DNA of 64,000 nucleotides from Mitsuokella sp. oral taxon 131 str. W9106. GTDB taxonomy: Bacteria > Bacillota > Negativicutes > Selenomonadales > Selenomonadaceae. Below the pieces are notes generated by a model. It was not told the origin of the DNA. It did not search any database and saw only the letters and a program-made list of their open reading frames with translations. Position numbers and translations under genes: made by a program. The stretch covers positions 51,586-115,585 of the forward strand of contig NZ_KI273060.1 in the NCBI RefSeq assembly GCF_000469545.1, in the 5' to 3' direction. Positions 43,379-53,729 of the stretch are shown here, in pieces (position 1 is the first letter of the stretch; the number at the start of each line of letters is the position of its first letter).

Positions 43379-44074
43379 TTAAGATTTTTTATGATGATGG
43401 ATAACGTATCCTACGCCGAGCACGAGCAAGACGAACAATACCTTCAGATGGATCGCGTACGCCGCGATATGCGCGCCGATTCCTTTGTCCGCAGCCATGA
43501 GAGACGCTGCCGTCCAGCCGAGGATCGCGGCGCCGCCATAGATCAGCGCGGGCATTTTCAAGATGAGCATGAGGAAAAACTGCGCACCGAAAAGCACGAT
43601 GGGAACCGAGATGAGCAGCCCGCATACGATAAGGCTCCACTTGCCGTCTGGAACGGTGTTCGCGACACCCGCAAGCGAGAGGATATTGTCGATGCTCATG
43701 ATGAAGTCCGCAATGAGAATCGTGCGGACCGCCGCACCGAGCGATGTCGGCGCATGCTTTCCCCTCTCCCCAGCGTGGTCCCTGTGATCGGTGACGAGCT
43801 TGACTGCGATGCATAGAAGCGCCAAGCCACCGATGAACTCGATGTACGGCAGGGACAGGACGCCCGTCGCAAAGAGCGTGCAGGCGATGCGTATGCCGAC
43901 CGCACCGAGCCCGCCGATGAGAATCGCCTTCTTGCGGCTCCCGTGTGGCAGATTCTTGCACGCGAGCGCAATCAGGATCGCGTTGTCTCCTGAAAGCAGG
44001 AGGTCGAGAATCACGATTCCAGTAAACGCAGCAAACCATTCGGGCGAAAACATGCCAGCCAAAAAAGGATCCAT
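43379..44074 (-). CDS. TerC family membrane protein (manganese exporter type)
   Basis: The product has 231 residues from ATG 44074 (AGGAG seven bases upstream) with seven helices. The conserved acidic residues lie in LLLSGDNAILIAL (helix 1) and DFIMSIDNILSLAG (helix 5), as in YkoY/YceF (MeeY/MeeF), which export manganese or metallate exoenzymes. A yybP-ykoY riboswitch lies directly upstream, which supports a Mn2+ efflux role. htpX follows after 12 bases. The open frame extends six codons earlier, but the ribosome site fixes the start. Confidence 0.9.
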   Translation of the reverse strand: MDPFLAGMFSPEWFAAFTGIVILDLLLSGDNAILIALACKNLPHGSRKKAILIGGLGAVGIRIACTLFATGVLSLPYIEFIGGLALLCIAVKLVTDHRDHAGERGKHAPTSLGAAVRTILIADFIMSIDNILSLAGVANTVPDGKWSLIVCGLLISVPIVLFGAQFFLMLILKMPALIYGGAAILGWTAASLMAADKGIGAHIAAYAIHLKVLFVLLVLGVGYVIHHHKKS

Positions 44075-44125
44075 TTTCACTCTCCTAACCAATGAACTTG
44101 CATTCGAAATTCCCGACGGGTACAG

Positions 44126-44262
44126 AAAAAGCCCTGCTCAATTCGCACGCAAAAGGAACGAATCGAGCAGGGTCTTGCTTGCTCAGCGCCGACCAAACCG
44201 GGACGATGCCGTATTGACGGGAATTGGTCGTTCAGCTACTCCCCCTGTCGGAAGTCTTGCTA
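44126..44262 (-). promoter_or_regulatory. yybP-ykoY (Mn2+) riboswitch with intrinsic terminator upstream of terC
   Basis: On the minus strand the leader contains the yybP-ykoY signature GGGGGAGTAGC at about 44245-44235. CGACCAAT and GGTTTGGTCGGCGCTGAG follow, then AGCAAGCAAGACC, which gives the conserved junction loops of the aptamer. The expression platform is a stem CCCTGCTCGATTCG / CGAATTGAGCAGGG (44172-44131) followed by T5 (44130-44126). Binding of Mn2+ to this class prevents termination, so terC is turned on by excess manganese. The boundaries are approximate, read from motif and hairpin positions. Confidence 0.87.
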
Positions 44263-44308
44263 TAGAGACAGGATACCATGGAAATGGATATTTGGCAAGT
44301 TTTTTTCA

Positions 44309-46668
<2,360 letters not shown>

Positions 46669-46672
46669 CGTA

Positions 46673-47611
46673 TCACCCGTTTCGCTTCCTGCCGAGCGGA
46701 ATGATCGCATATCGCTTCGGCGCCTTGTAATCTTTCGGCCGGTGAAGGTCGAAGCGCAGCCTGTACAGCGTGCGCCGCACGGCATCCTCGGTCAGCTCGT
46801 CGGGCGGCAGGCACGCATAGAGCATGACGAGCGTCTTTGCTGAAAGGCTCGTATCGTCTTCGAGCTTGACTTCTGCCGCGAGCTGCTGGACGAGAAGCGC
46901 ACGCGCCTCATTGACGAGCTTTGGCGTGCATTCCGGCACGAATGCCCGCACGTCTTTGCAGCGCGCCCACGGCATGTCGCGCAGGACACTGCGGACGGCG
47001 GCGCGAATCGCTGCCCGTTTCTTCCTGCGGCACGCAAAGCAAAGGCATTCTTCGGACTCGATGCGCGCGCCGCAGGAAGGACAGTCATGCCACCCGTCCT
47101 CCTGCCGCAATGCCTCCATCTGTTTGTGCTTCCTGTAGAGGCACCGGACCGCCGCCTGCAAATCTTCATCTTCCACGACGCGGCAGGAGCTGCGCACCGC
47201 TTCCATCGTCTCCGCGGAAAGGCTGATGTGGGCGCGGGCGCGTCCGATGTCGCGTTCTTTCGCTTCGCGCGCGGAGCATTCAGCTCGTTCTTCCTGCGCC
47301 TGAAACGACCGCGAAAACTGAATCTCTTTGACCATCTCGCCGCCCGCAAAGCGATTGACCTCGCCGATGACCTGCGGCATCATCATGCGCATCTCGTTTG
47401 CCCAAACGGAGTCTGGCGTGTAGAGGCGCAAGACCCGATTGCGGATGGACAGCGGCCGCACGTGGCGCGCGACCGCCTCGCCGACGATTTCCTGCCAATG
47501 CCACATGACCCAGTGCGCATAGTATTCCGTTTCCTGTTTTCTGCCGAGCGCGTGGATTGCTTTTGGGAGGATGGATTTTGCCATCTCCAGTCCCGGCGTG
47601 CGTTTTGCCAT
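46673..47611 (-). CDS. dciA: DUF721/DciA-type protein with an added zinc-ribbon C-terminal half
   Basis: A 312-residue protein. Residues about 10-95 form the DUF721/DciA domain (HWVMWHWQEIVGEAVARHVRPLSIRNRVLRLYTPDSVWANEM), which helps load the DnaB helicase in bacteria without DnaC. The middle is charged (100-170). A zinc ribbon follows (C177, C180 and C191, C194) and then about 115 further residues of mixed helices. Ordinary DciA proteins are 90-160 residues. The gene lies between recF and remB, the normal DUF721 position, close to the origin. The extra half is unassigned. Confidence 0.83.
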   Translation of the reverse strand: MAKRTPGLEMAKSILPKAIHALGRKQETEYYAHWVMWHWQEIVGEAVARHVRPLSIRNRVLRLYTPDSVWANEMRMMMPQVIGEVNRFAGGEMVKEIQFSRSFQAQEERAECSAREAKERDIGRARAHISLSAETMEAVRSSCRVVEDEDLQAAVRCLYRKHKQMEALRQEDGWHDCPSCGARIESEECLCFACRRKKRAAIRAAVRSVLRDMPWARCKDVRAFVPECTPKLVNEARALLVQQLAAEVKLEDDTSLSAKTLVMLYACLPPDELTEDAVRRTLYRLRFDLHRPKDYKAPKRYAIIPLGRKRNG

Positions 47612-47621
47612 AAGCTCCCCT

Positions 47622-48728
47622 TTACGGCTCCCTTATCCTGCCGTCATGGACTTCGTAATAGGTGCCGATGCGCTCCTTGGGAAAATAAGCCGCATCGGTC
47701 GCCGTGATGATCGTCTGGATGCGCTCGCGGCGCAGAAATGCGAGCAGTGCATGGCGGCGCTGCTCGTCAAGCTCGCTCATGACGTCGTCGAGGAGGAGCA
47801 CGGGGTACTCGCCCGTCTCGGAGCGCAGGAAGTCGAGCTCGGCGAGCTTCAGCGCGAGCACGCCTGTGCGCTGCTGTCCCTGCGAGCCGAATGTGCGCAG
47901 GTTGACGCCGTTGACGGACAGCACGAGATCGTCATGATGCGGGCCGACGCCCGTCGCGCCGCGCTGCACGTCGGCTTCGCGCATGGACTTGAGCATTTTA
48001 TTATACCACGCAGCAAGCCCATTTGTCACGTGATCTTCCTCCATGCCTTTCACTTCGTAGTGGACGGCGAGGCTTTCCGCCTGCCCGGTCATACGCCGCT
48101 GCATGAGCTTGGCAAGCATATTGAGCTTCTTGACCGCCTCGCGCCGCTTCGTGACGATCACCTCCGCGCTTGCGGCGAGCTGCGCATCCCAAAAGGAGAG
48201 CATGTCCGCCTTCTCGCGGCGCTCGCGGATGCGCTTCAGGAGCACGTTGCGCTGCACGACGATCTTGCCGTACCGCACGAGCTCGCGATAGTAAGAGGGA
48301 CTTGCCTGCGAAAGCTCGCCGTCCAAAAAACGCCGGCGGCCGGCCGGCGCTCCTTTGATGAGAAAGAGATCCTCAGGGGAAAACAGGACGGCATGGAACG
48401 TGCCGATGAGCTCCTTCGTGCGGATCGCCTGCCCGTTCAGCAGGATGCGCCGTCTCGTTTCACGCGATAGCTGCACCGCAATCTGATTTTCGGCATCGAG
48501 GCGTGTAAAAGCGAGCCGAAACGCGCCTGCTGGCGCGTCCCATCGGATGAGATCGGCATCGCGCTGCGTGCGGTGCGAGTGGCCTAGAGAGGCATAGAAA
48601 GCCGCCTCGATGATATTCGTCTTTCCCTGCGCATTCGCGCCGAGCAGGACATTGATTTCGGGAGAGAGCGCAAGATCCAGTTCCTGATAGTTCCGATAAT
48701 TTCTGAGTTGAAGCGATCGAACGAACAT
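47622..48728 (-). CDS. recF: DNA replication and repair protein RecF
   Basis: The product has 368 residues from ATG 48728. The SMC/ABC-type ATPase has Walker A GANAQGKTN (30-38), the signature region FGSQGQQRTGVLALKLAE and Walker B LLLDDVMSELDEQRR. It loads RecA on gapped DNA with RecO and RecR. The start is four bases after the S4-domain gene stop, as in the conserved dnaA-dnaN-yaaA-recF order. The longer open frame upstream is a shadow of the S4 gene. Confidence 0.94.
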   Translation of the reverse strand: MFVRSLQLRNYRNYQELDLALSPEINVLLGANAQGKTNIIEAAFYASLGHSHRTQRDADLIRWDAPAGAFRLAFTRLDAENQIAVQLSRETRRRILLNGQAIRTKELIGTFHAVLFSPEDLFLIKGAPAGRRRFLDGELSQASPSYYRELVRYGKIVVQRNVLLKRIRERREKADMLSFWDAQLAASAEVIVTKRREAVKKLNMLAKLMQRRMTGQAESLAVHYEVKGMEEDHVTNGLAAWYNKMLKSMREADVQRGATGVGPHHDDLVLSVNGVNLRTFGSQGQQRTGVLALKLAELDFLRSETGEYPVLLLDDVMSELDEQRRHALLAFLRRERIQTIITATDAAYFPKERIGTYYEVHDGRIREP

Positions 48729-48732
48729 AGCA

Positions 48733-48960
48733 TCAGTCTTTCCTGCAGGCGACCTTCCACGCGCCAAGGCCTTCGATCTCGATGATGTCGCCATCGGAAA
48801 GCTTCCTTCTGCGCGCCGTCTCAGCCTCGCCGTTGTGCCTGATGCGCCCCGCTTCGATGAGTGGCTTTACCGCGCCGCCGGACGGCAGGATGCCTGCCCA
48901 TTTCAGGAAGTGATCGAGCTGGATCGTTTCGGTTTCAATGGCAATCGTTTCGATTTTCAT
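48733..48960 (-). CDS. yaaA: S4 domain RNA-binding protein YaaA/RlbA
   Basis: A 75-residue S4 RNA-binding protein: IQLDHFLKWAGILPSGGAVKPLIEAGRIRHNGE and a C-terminal strand GDIIEIEGLGAWKV. The product of this position in Bacillus is linked to ribosome assembly. It lies between dnaN (23 bases) and recF (4 bases). Confidence 0.9.
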   Translation of the reverse strand: MKIETIAIETETIQLDHFLKWAGILPSGGAVKPLIEAGRIRHNGEAETARRRKLSDGDIIEIEGLGAWKVACRKD

Positions 48961-48983
48961 GTTTCATGCGCCTTTCTCCTCAT

Positions 48984-50096
48984 TCAATGCTGCGTCCGAA
49001 CGGGTGTCACGATGTAGATGAAGGACTCGTCCTCCGCTTCGCGCACGGCAATCGGTGTCAGCGGCTGGCCGAGATCGATGCGGCACGATTTCGTCTCGAT
49101 CGTCTTGAGCACATCGATGATGTACTGCGCATTGAATGCGATCGTGATATCTGGGCCTTCGATCTCGGCGACGATCGTCTCCTCTGCCTTGCCGATGTCG
49201 GGATTATGGGACGTGATGTGCAGCAAGTTGTTTGCAAATTCGAGCTTGATGACATTGTATTCGCCTGCGCGCGAGATGAGCGAAACGCGGTCTACCGCAC
49301 CGGAAAATGCGGCGGTATCAAGCCGGACGTGCGTATCGAACGAAGCCGGAATCACGCGGTTGTAGTCGGGGAACTGCCCTTCGATGAGACGCGAGGTCAT
49401 GAAGAAATGGTCGAACTGGAAGCTGATGCGGTTGTAGGAGCACGTGACCGTGACATCGGTCGGAAGCTCCGACGTCATGTTGTGCAGGAGTTCCGAAAGC
49501 GTACGCGAAGGCACGATGATCTTGATCTTGCCGATGCGCTGCTCGAACATCTCGTATTTGACAGCGAGGCGATGCGTGTTCGTCGCCGCCATCGTGAGCT
49601 TCGTCTCCTGAATATCGAGGGAACAGCCGGTGAACACGGGGCGTCCTTCGTCGGTCGCGCAGGCGAATACGGTCTTCTTGATGAGCGAGCGGAGCACGTT
49701 GTCCTTGACTGTGAATTTCAGATCGCCGTCGAGTTCTTTGACCGTCGGGAATTCTGCGGGGTTCATCGAAACGAGCGTGAAGTTGGATTGGTTCGACTGG
49801 ATGTGCAGGATGCTCTCCTCCCGATTGAAGGAGAGCTTGACGTTATCTCCGGGCAGCCTGCGGATTACTTCGCCGAAGTAACGTCCCGAAATGGCGATTT
49901 CGCCTGCTTCTTCGACATCCGCGACGATTCGGACGATGATGCCGATTTCGTAATTGGTTGCCTGAAGTTCTAAGAGACCTTCGCTCGCCTTTAGGTAAAT
50001 CCCGGAGAGAATGGGCGTCTGCGGCTTGACGGCAACGGCTTTCGAGACGATCTGAAGGGCAGATGCGAGCTCGCTCTTGAGGCATTGGATTTTCAT
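48984..50096 (-). CDS. dnaN: DNA polymerase III subunit beta (sliding clamp)
   Basis: A 370-residue three-domain clamp protein. It starts MKIQCLKSELASALQIVSKAV, has the domain features ILSGIYLKASEGLLELQATNYEIGI and TNTHRLAVKY, and ends in the family's C-terminal ESFIYIVTPVRTQ, close to the consensus PMR/PVR terminus. The ring holds DNA polymerase III and repair partners on DNA. It is 300 bases downstream of dnaA; the gap contains DnaA boxes. Confidence 0.96.
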   Translation of the reverse strand: MKIQCLKSELASALQIVSKAVAVKPQTPILSGIYLKASEGLLELQATNYEIGIIVRIVADVEEAGEIAISGRYFGEVIRRLPGDNVKLSFNREESILHIQSNQSNFTLVSMNPAEFPTVKELDGDLKFTVKDNVLRSLIKKTVFACATDEGRPVFTGCSLDIQETKLTMAATNTHRLAVKYEMFEQRIGKIKIIVPSRTLSELLHNMTSELPTDVTVTCSYNRISFQFDHFFMTSRLIEGQFPDYNRVIPASFDTHVRLDTAAFSGAVDRVSLISRAGEYNVIKLEFANNLLHITSHNPDIGKAEETIVAEIEGPDITIAFNAQYIIDVLKTIETKSCRIDLGQPLTPIAVREAEDESFIYIVTPVRTQH

Positions 50097-50177
50097 GGCA
50101 TGATCCTTTCTTATTGGACAGGGTTTTTATGATGAGACGATAAATAAAATAGAAATAGCCGTTGTAGTAGTAGGGGC

Positions 50178-50353
50178 TGGGGATAAGTGGATAAGTGGCA
50201 GAAGGTGCCTCTTGGATTGCATGCCGCATGTGGATAAGCGGTTCGCAGTACGAGGGAAGGTTATCCACACGATCCACAGGGAAGAGTTTCTGCGATGTTT
50301 ATCCACAACGTATCGACAGGAATTCCAGTTGGCCGTCCACAATCTTATCGACA
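50178..50353. other. oriC sub-region between dnaA and dnaN (DnaA boxes)
   Basis: Perfect DnaA boxes TTATCCACA at 50229-50237 (-), 50261-50269 (+) and 50299-50307 (+). Near matches are at 50178-50186 (-), 50186-50194 (-) and 50345-50353 (+). The dnaA-dnaN gap has no gene. With the cluster upstream of dnaA this makes the bipartite origin known from Firmicutes. Confidence 0.85.
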
Positions 50354-50396
50354 TGGATTTGCGCCGATCCCTGCGAATGGCAGTATCGTCCGCTCC

Positions 50397-51830
50397 TCAG
50401 ATTTTCTGTATCCCTTCGATGAGGTCGGCGATGATCTTGCCGATCTTTGCGTCGGTTTCCTTTTCCGATGCGATTTTGTCATACGCGTGGATCACGGTCG
50501 TATGGTCCCTGCCACCGAAGAATTTTCCGATCTGCGGCAGGGACGTATCCGTGAGCTCGCGGCAGAGGTACATCGCGATCTGACGCGGGAGCGCGATCTC
50601 GCGTGTGCGCTTTTTTGATTGCAGCGCATCGATGCGTATCTTGAAATACTGTGCGACGACTTCCTGGATGACGTCCAACGTGATTTCCTTTGCTGCGCGA
50701 TTCGGAAAGACGTCTTTGAGAGCCTCGGAAACGACTTCCGTCGTGATTTCCTGCCGCGTCAGCGAAGCGTAGGCGACGACGCGCGTGAGTGCGCCTTCGA
50801 GCTCGCGGATGTTGGTATCGATGCGGCTCGCGATGAAGACCATGACGTCGTTCGGCACGTCGACGCCATCGAGGATGGCCTTGTTCTTGAGGATGGCGAT
50901 GCGCGTTTCGAGATCCGGCGCCTGGATGTCGGTGATGAGGCCGCCCTCGAAGCGGGAGCGCAGGCGGTCTTCGAGCTTCTGCACCTCGCGCGGCGGACGG
51001 TCGGACGAAATGATGATCTGTTTGTCGGCGACGTGGAGCGCGTTGAACGTGTTGAAGAACTCTTCCTGCGTACTGACCTTCCCGGAAATGAACTGGATAT
51101 CGTCGACCATGAGCACGTCGATCGTGCGGTATTTCTGGCGGAACATTTCCGGGCGTCCTTCTTGGATGGCGCGGATGATCTCATTGGTGAACTGTTCGCT
51201 CGAAACGTAGAGCACGCGCATGTCGGGGTGCGTTTCAAGCACGGCATTGCCGATGGCGTGCATGAGGTGCGTCTTGCCGAGCCCGACGCCGCCGTACATA
51301 AAAAAAGGGTTGTACGCCTTGCCTGGATCTTTCGCGACGGCCATAGCGGCAGCATGGGCGAATCGGTTGGAGCCGCCTGTCACGAATGTATCGAAGGTGT
51401 ACTTTGGGTTGAGCGAGGAACGGTCTCCCGGTGCGACGAGGTGCATTTCCTTCGTGCCTGCGCTTCTCCCAGAAGGCGTGTCGGCGAAGAGACTGCCCTG
51501 CCCTGGATCGGCTTTTTTCGCGCGCGTCGTCTGCGCGGGGGGCTGTGGCTTAGCACCTGCGGTTTCGTCCGGATCCGCTTCCTGCGTGCTGCGAATCTCA
51601 AAGCCAGTGAAGCCCTTAAGTGTCTTTTTGGCAGCGGCTTCCAAAATCAGACGGTACTTCGTGAGCACCCAGTCGCGCCCCATGTCGCTGGGGATCGTGA
51701 GGACGAGCGTTCCGCTTTCAAAGGAGAGCGGCTTTATCGGCTGGACCCACATGAGGGCAGAACCCGATAGTTCCCTTTTGATTTCCGTATAAATCTGTTC
51801 CCAGGCAGCTTGAAGCTGTGTCTGCTCCAT
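50397..51830 (-). CDS. dnaA: Chromosomal replication initiator protein DnaA
   Basis: A 477-residue DnaA: domain I (1-75), a Pro/Lys-rich linker (85-130), AAA+ domain III with Walker A GGVGLGKT (180-187) and Walker B VLMVDDIQFI, and domain IV ending in the DNA-binding FGGRDHTTVIHAYDKI. It binds the DnaA boxes on both sides of its gene and melts the origin. ATG 51830 has GGAAAGGAA upstream. Its promoter overlaps a DnaA-box variant, so autoregulation is likely. Confidence 0.97.
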   Translation of the reverse strand: MEQTQLQAAWEQIYTEIKRELSGSALMWVQPIKPLSFESGTLVLTIPSDMGRDWVLTKYRLILEAAAKKTLKGFTGFEIRSTQEADPDETAGAKPQPPAQTTRAKKADPGQGSLFADTPSGRSAGTKEMHLVAPGDRSSLNPKYTFDTFVTGGSNRFAHAAAMAVAKDPGKAYNPFFMYGGVGLGKTHLMHAIGNAVLETHPDMRVLYVSSEQFTNEIIRAIQEGRPEMFRQKYRTIDVLMVDDIQFISGKVSTQEEFFNTFNALHVADKQIIISSDRPPREVQKLEDRLRSRFEGGLITDIQAPDLETRIAILKNKAILDGVDVPNDVMVFIASRIDTNIRELEGALTRVVAYASLTRQEITTEVVSEALKDVFPNRAAKEITLDVIQEVVAQYFKIRIDALQSKKRTREIALPRQIAMYLCRELTDTSLPQIGKFFGGRDHTTVIHAYDKIASEKETDAKIGKIIADLIEGIQKI

Positions 51831-51891
51831 AGAACATGTTCCTTTCCTTCCAACCCAGAAAGCGAAAACTGGATTTCATAAGTGAATAAAA

Positions 51892-52064
51892 TTATCCACA
51901 AAACTATACACACGTGTGGATAACATGAAAAAAGCCGAAGGCAGGGCGTCGCACGACGGCAAAAAAACGATTCCGCAGAGAATTGATTCTAGTGTATCAA
52001 AATCGGGACGAGTTATCAACAGATTTCACATTAAGAAGGTGTAAAAAAGGGCGAGTTGTCCACA
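51892..52064. other. oriC sub-region between dnaA and rpmH (DnaA boxes, AT-rich DNA)
   Basis: Perfect DnaA boxes at 51892-51900 (+) and 51915-51923 (-), with one-mismatch boxes at 52013-52021 (TTATCAACA) and 52056-52064 (TTGTCCACA). AT-rich DNA lies around 51960-52050. The leading-strand gene orientation changes here, from minus (dnaA to gyrB) to plus (rpmH onward), which marks the replication start. Confidence 0.85.
51991..52019 (-). promoter_or_regulatory. dnaA: dnaA promoter
   Basis: On the minus strand TTGATA (52019-52014), a 17-base spacer and TACACT (51996-51991). The -35 lies inside the DnaA-box variant at 52013-52021. The leader to dnaA is about 155 bases and holds two perfect DnaA boxes plus short hairpins before a T6. 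Confidence 0.65.
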
Positions 52065-52104
52065 GATTCTTTGGGGAAAACGCGGAAAATCGCATGGAAA
52101 TGCC

Positions 52105-52134
52105 TTGACATGGAAAGGACGAATACGCTATAAT
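52105..52134 (+). promoter_or_regulatory. rpmH-rnpA promoter
   Basis: TTGACA (52105-52110), an 18-base spacer and TATAAT (52129-52134), both perfect consensus hexamers, 49 bases upstream of rpmH. Confidence 0.85.
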
Positions 52135-52183
52135 TTTGCAAGATTCGTGGATAGCGAAGACGACGACAAGGAGGTGGGATCGA

Positions 52184-52318
52184 ATGAAGCAGACGTATCA
52201 ACCGAACAATCACTGGAGAAAGAAGACGCACGGTTTCCGTGCACGCATGAAGACGAAGGGCGGCCGCCTTGTGCTGCGGAGAAGGCGCCAGCGCGGCAGA
52301 AAGAGGCTTTCGGCATAA
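52184..52318 (+). CDS. rpmH: 50S ribosomal protein L34
   Basis: A 44-residue, very basic protein, starting [20 protein letters not shown] and ending [12 protein letters not shown], the standard L34. ATG 52184 follows an AAGGAGGTGGGATCG ribosome site; the open frame extends 16 codons earlier but only the ATG has a site. It is the first gene to the right of the origin, behind a consensus promoter. Confidence 0.97.
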   Translation: MKQTYQPNNHWRKKTHGFRARMKTKGGRLVLRRRRQRGRKRLSA

Positions 52319-52325
52319 GACGAGC

Positions 52326-52357
52326 AAGGTCACTTCGGTGGCCTTTTCCTGTTTTTA
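52326..52357 (+). terminator. Terminator/attenuator between rpmH and rnpA
   Basis: An 8-bp stem AAGGTCAC (52326-52333) with a TTCG tetraloop and its complement (52338-52345, one G-T pair), followed by TTCC and T5. It lies seven bases after rpmH, so it should reduce read-through from the strong rpmH promoter into rnpA, which needs much less product. Confidence 0.75.
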
Positions 52358-52404
52358 TGCGAAGGTGGCCGTTGATTTTGCGATGGATCAGAAGGGTGTA
52401 GCGG

Positions 52405-52749
52405 GTGCTTAGATTACCGAAAGTACGCATCATCAAAAAGCGGCCGGATTTTCAGCATGTCTATCATGCGGGACGATCTATGGCGTGCCGCTACTTCGTC
52501 CTATACGTCATGGAAACGGAGGAGCATGCGGGAAAAGTCGGCTTTGCCGCAGGTAAGAAGCTCGGCTGCGCCGTCGTCCGCAACCGCGTCAAGCGGCTTC
52601 TTCGCGAGTGCTATCGCCTCCATCAGGAGGAGCTTCGGGAAGGCGTTGCGATTCTGCTCGTCGGCCGCAAGGCGATGACGACTGCGAAGCGCGATGTGGT
52701 CGAACGCGCCTATTTGGCGCTCGGCAGGAAGATGGGCATCTTCTCATGA
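52405..52749 (+). CDS. rnpA: Ribonuclease P protein component
   Basis: A 114-residue protein from GTG 52405. The family core is [27 protein letters not shown], with the RNR motif that binds the P RNA. It supports tRNA 5'-end maturation with the RNase P RNA (gene not in the window). It overlaps yidD by four bases (ATGA). Confidence 0.95.
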   Translation: MLRLPKVRIIKKRPDFQHVYHAGRSMACRYFVLYVMETEEHAGKVGFAAGKKLGCAVVRNRVKRLLRECYRLHQEELREGVAILLVGRKAMTTAKRDVVERAYLALGRKMGIFS

Positions 52750-52955
52750 AGACGATCTTCTTGGCGGCCATTCGCTTTTACCGCGCCTTTCTCTCGCCGA
52801 TGTTTCCGCCGTCATGCCGCTACGTGCCGACGTGTTCGGCGTACGCGCTGGAGGCAATCACGCGCTACGGCGCACGGCGCGGCGGCTGGCTCGCGCTCAA
52901 GCGAATCTGCCGCTGCCATCCGTTTCACAAGGGAGGCTATGACCCCGTGCCGTGA
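52746..52955 (+). CDS. yidD: Membrane protein insertion efficiency factor YidD
   Basis: A 69-residue protein with the diagnostic [29 protein letters not shown] and the [17 protein letters not shown] ending. YidD assists YidC-dependent membrane insertion. ATG 52746 overlaps the rnpA stop, so the two are translationally coupled; the upstream frame extension is a shadow of rnpA. Confidence 0.95.
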   Translation: MKTIFLAAIRFYRAFLSPMFPPSCRYVPTCSAYALEAITRYGARRGGWLALKRICRCHPFHKGGYDPVP

Positions 52956-53045
52956 AACGTTCCCGTATTCTCGAGGAAACGTGGATTTGATTTTGAACGC
53001 TATTTTTGCACGATGAACCCTATCAGTAGTTAAGGACGTGAGACT

Positions 53046-53729
53046 TTGCAGTTTTTCAGTTCCCTCCTCTCGCCGATTGAGGATATCCTGCACTTCGTTT
53101 TGCAGGCGCTCTACACAATCACAAGCGCAGTCGGGCTCGACAGCTACGGCGCGGCGATCGTCCTCTTGACGATTCTCATCAAGATGATCCTCTACCCGCT
53201 GACCGTCAAGCAGGTCAGATCGATGAAGGCGATGCAGGAGCTGTCGCCGAAGATGAAAAAGATACAGGAGAAGTACAAGGACAACCCGAAGGTGCTTCAG
53301 CAGAAGATCGGCGCGCTCTACAAGGAGTCGGGGGTAAACCCGCTCGCGGGCTGCCTGCCGCTCCTCGTGCAGATGCCGATCCTCATGGGCATGTACTACG
53401 CGCTCTACAACTTTACCTACCCGTCGCCTGAGGCAGCGCAGTTCCTTTGGCTGCCGACGATGTCCGAGCCGGATCCGCTCTACATCCTGCCGGTCCTATC
53501 CGCACTGACGACATTCCTGCAGCAGAAGCAGACGACGACCGAGATGAACGGTCAGATGAAGATCATGATGACGGTCATGCCGCTCTTCATCGGCTACATC
53601 TCGCTTTCGTTTCCGTCCGGCCTCGTCCTGTATTGGGTCACGATGAACCTCGTGCAGATCGGGCAGCAGTGGTGGATGTACCGCAGGGATGACAAAATAG
53701 AGGACAAGAAGGAAAAGGAGAAAGCTTGA
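53046..53729 (+). CDS. yidC: Membrane protein insertase YidC/OxaA (short form)
   Basis: A 227-residue insertase with five helices. IVLLTILIKMILYPLTVKQ contains the hydrophilic-groove basic residue. An amphipathic coil follows (MKAMQELSPKMKKIQEKYKD), then GCLPLLVQMPILMGMYYALY, FLWLPTM and SFPSGLVLYW. It lacks both the large periplasmic domain of E. coli YidC and a lipoprotein signal, the short form seen in several Firmicutes. The start is TTG 53046; the 90-base gap after yidD holds no clear signal. The stop overlaps jag. Confidence 0.93.
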   Translation: MQFFSSLLSPIEDILHFVLQALYTITSAVGLDSYGAAIVLLTILIKMILYPLTVKQVRSMKAMQELSPKMKKIQEKYKDNPKVLQQKIGALYKESGVNPLAGCLPLLVQMPILMGMYYALYNFTYPSPEAAQFLWLPTMSEPDPLYILPVLSALTTFLQQKQTTTEMNGQMKIMMTVMPLFIGYISLSFPSGLVLYWVTMNLVQIGQQWWMYRRDDKIEDKKEKEKA

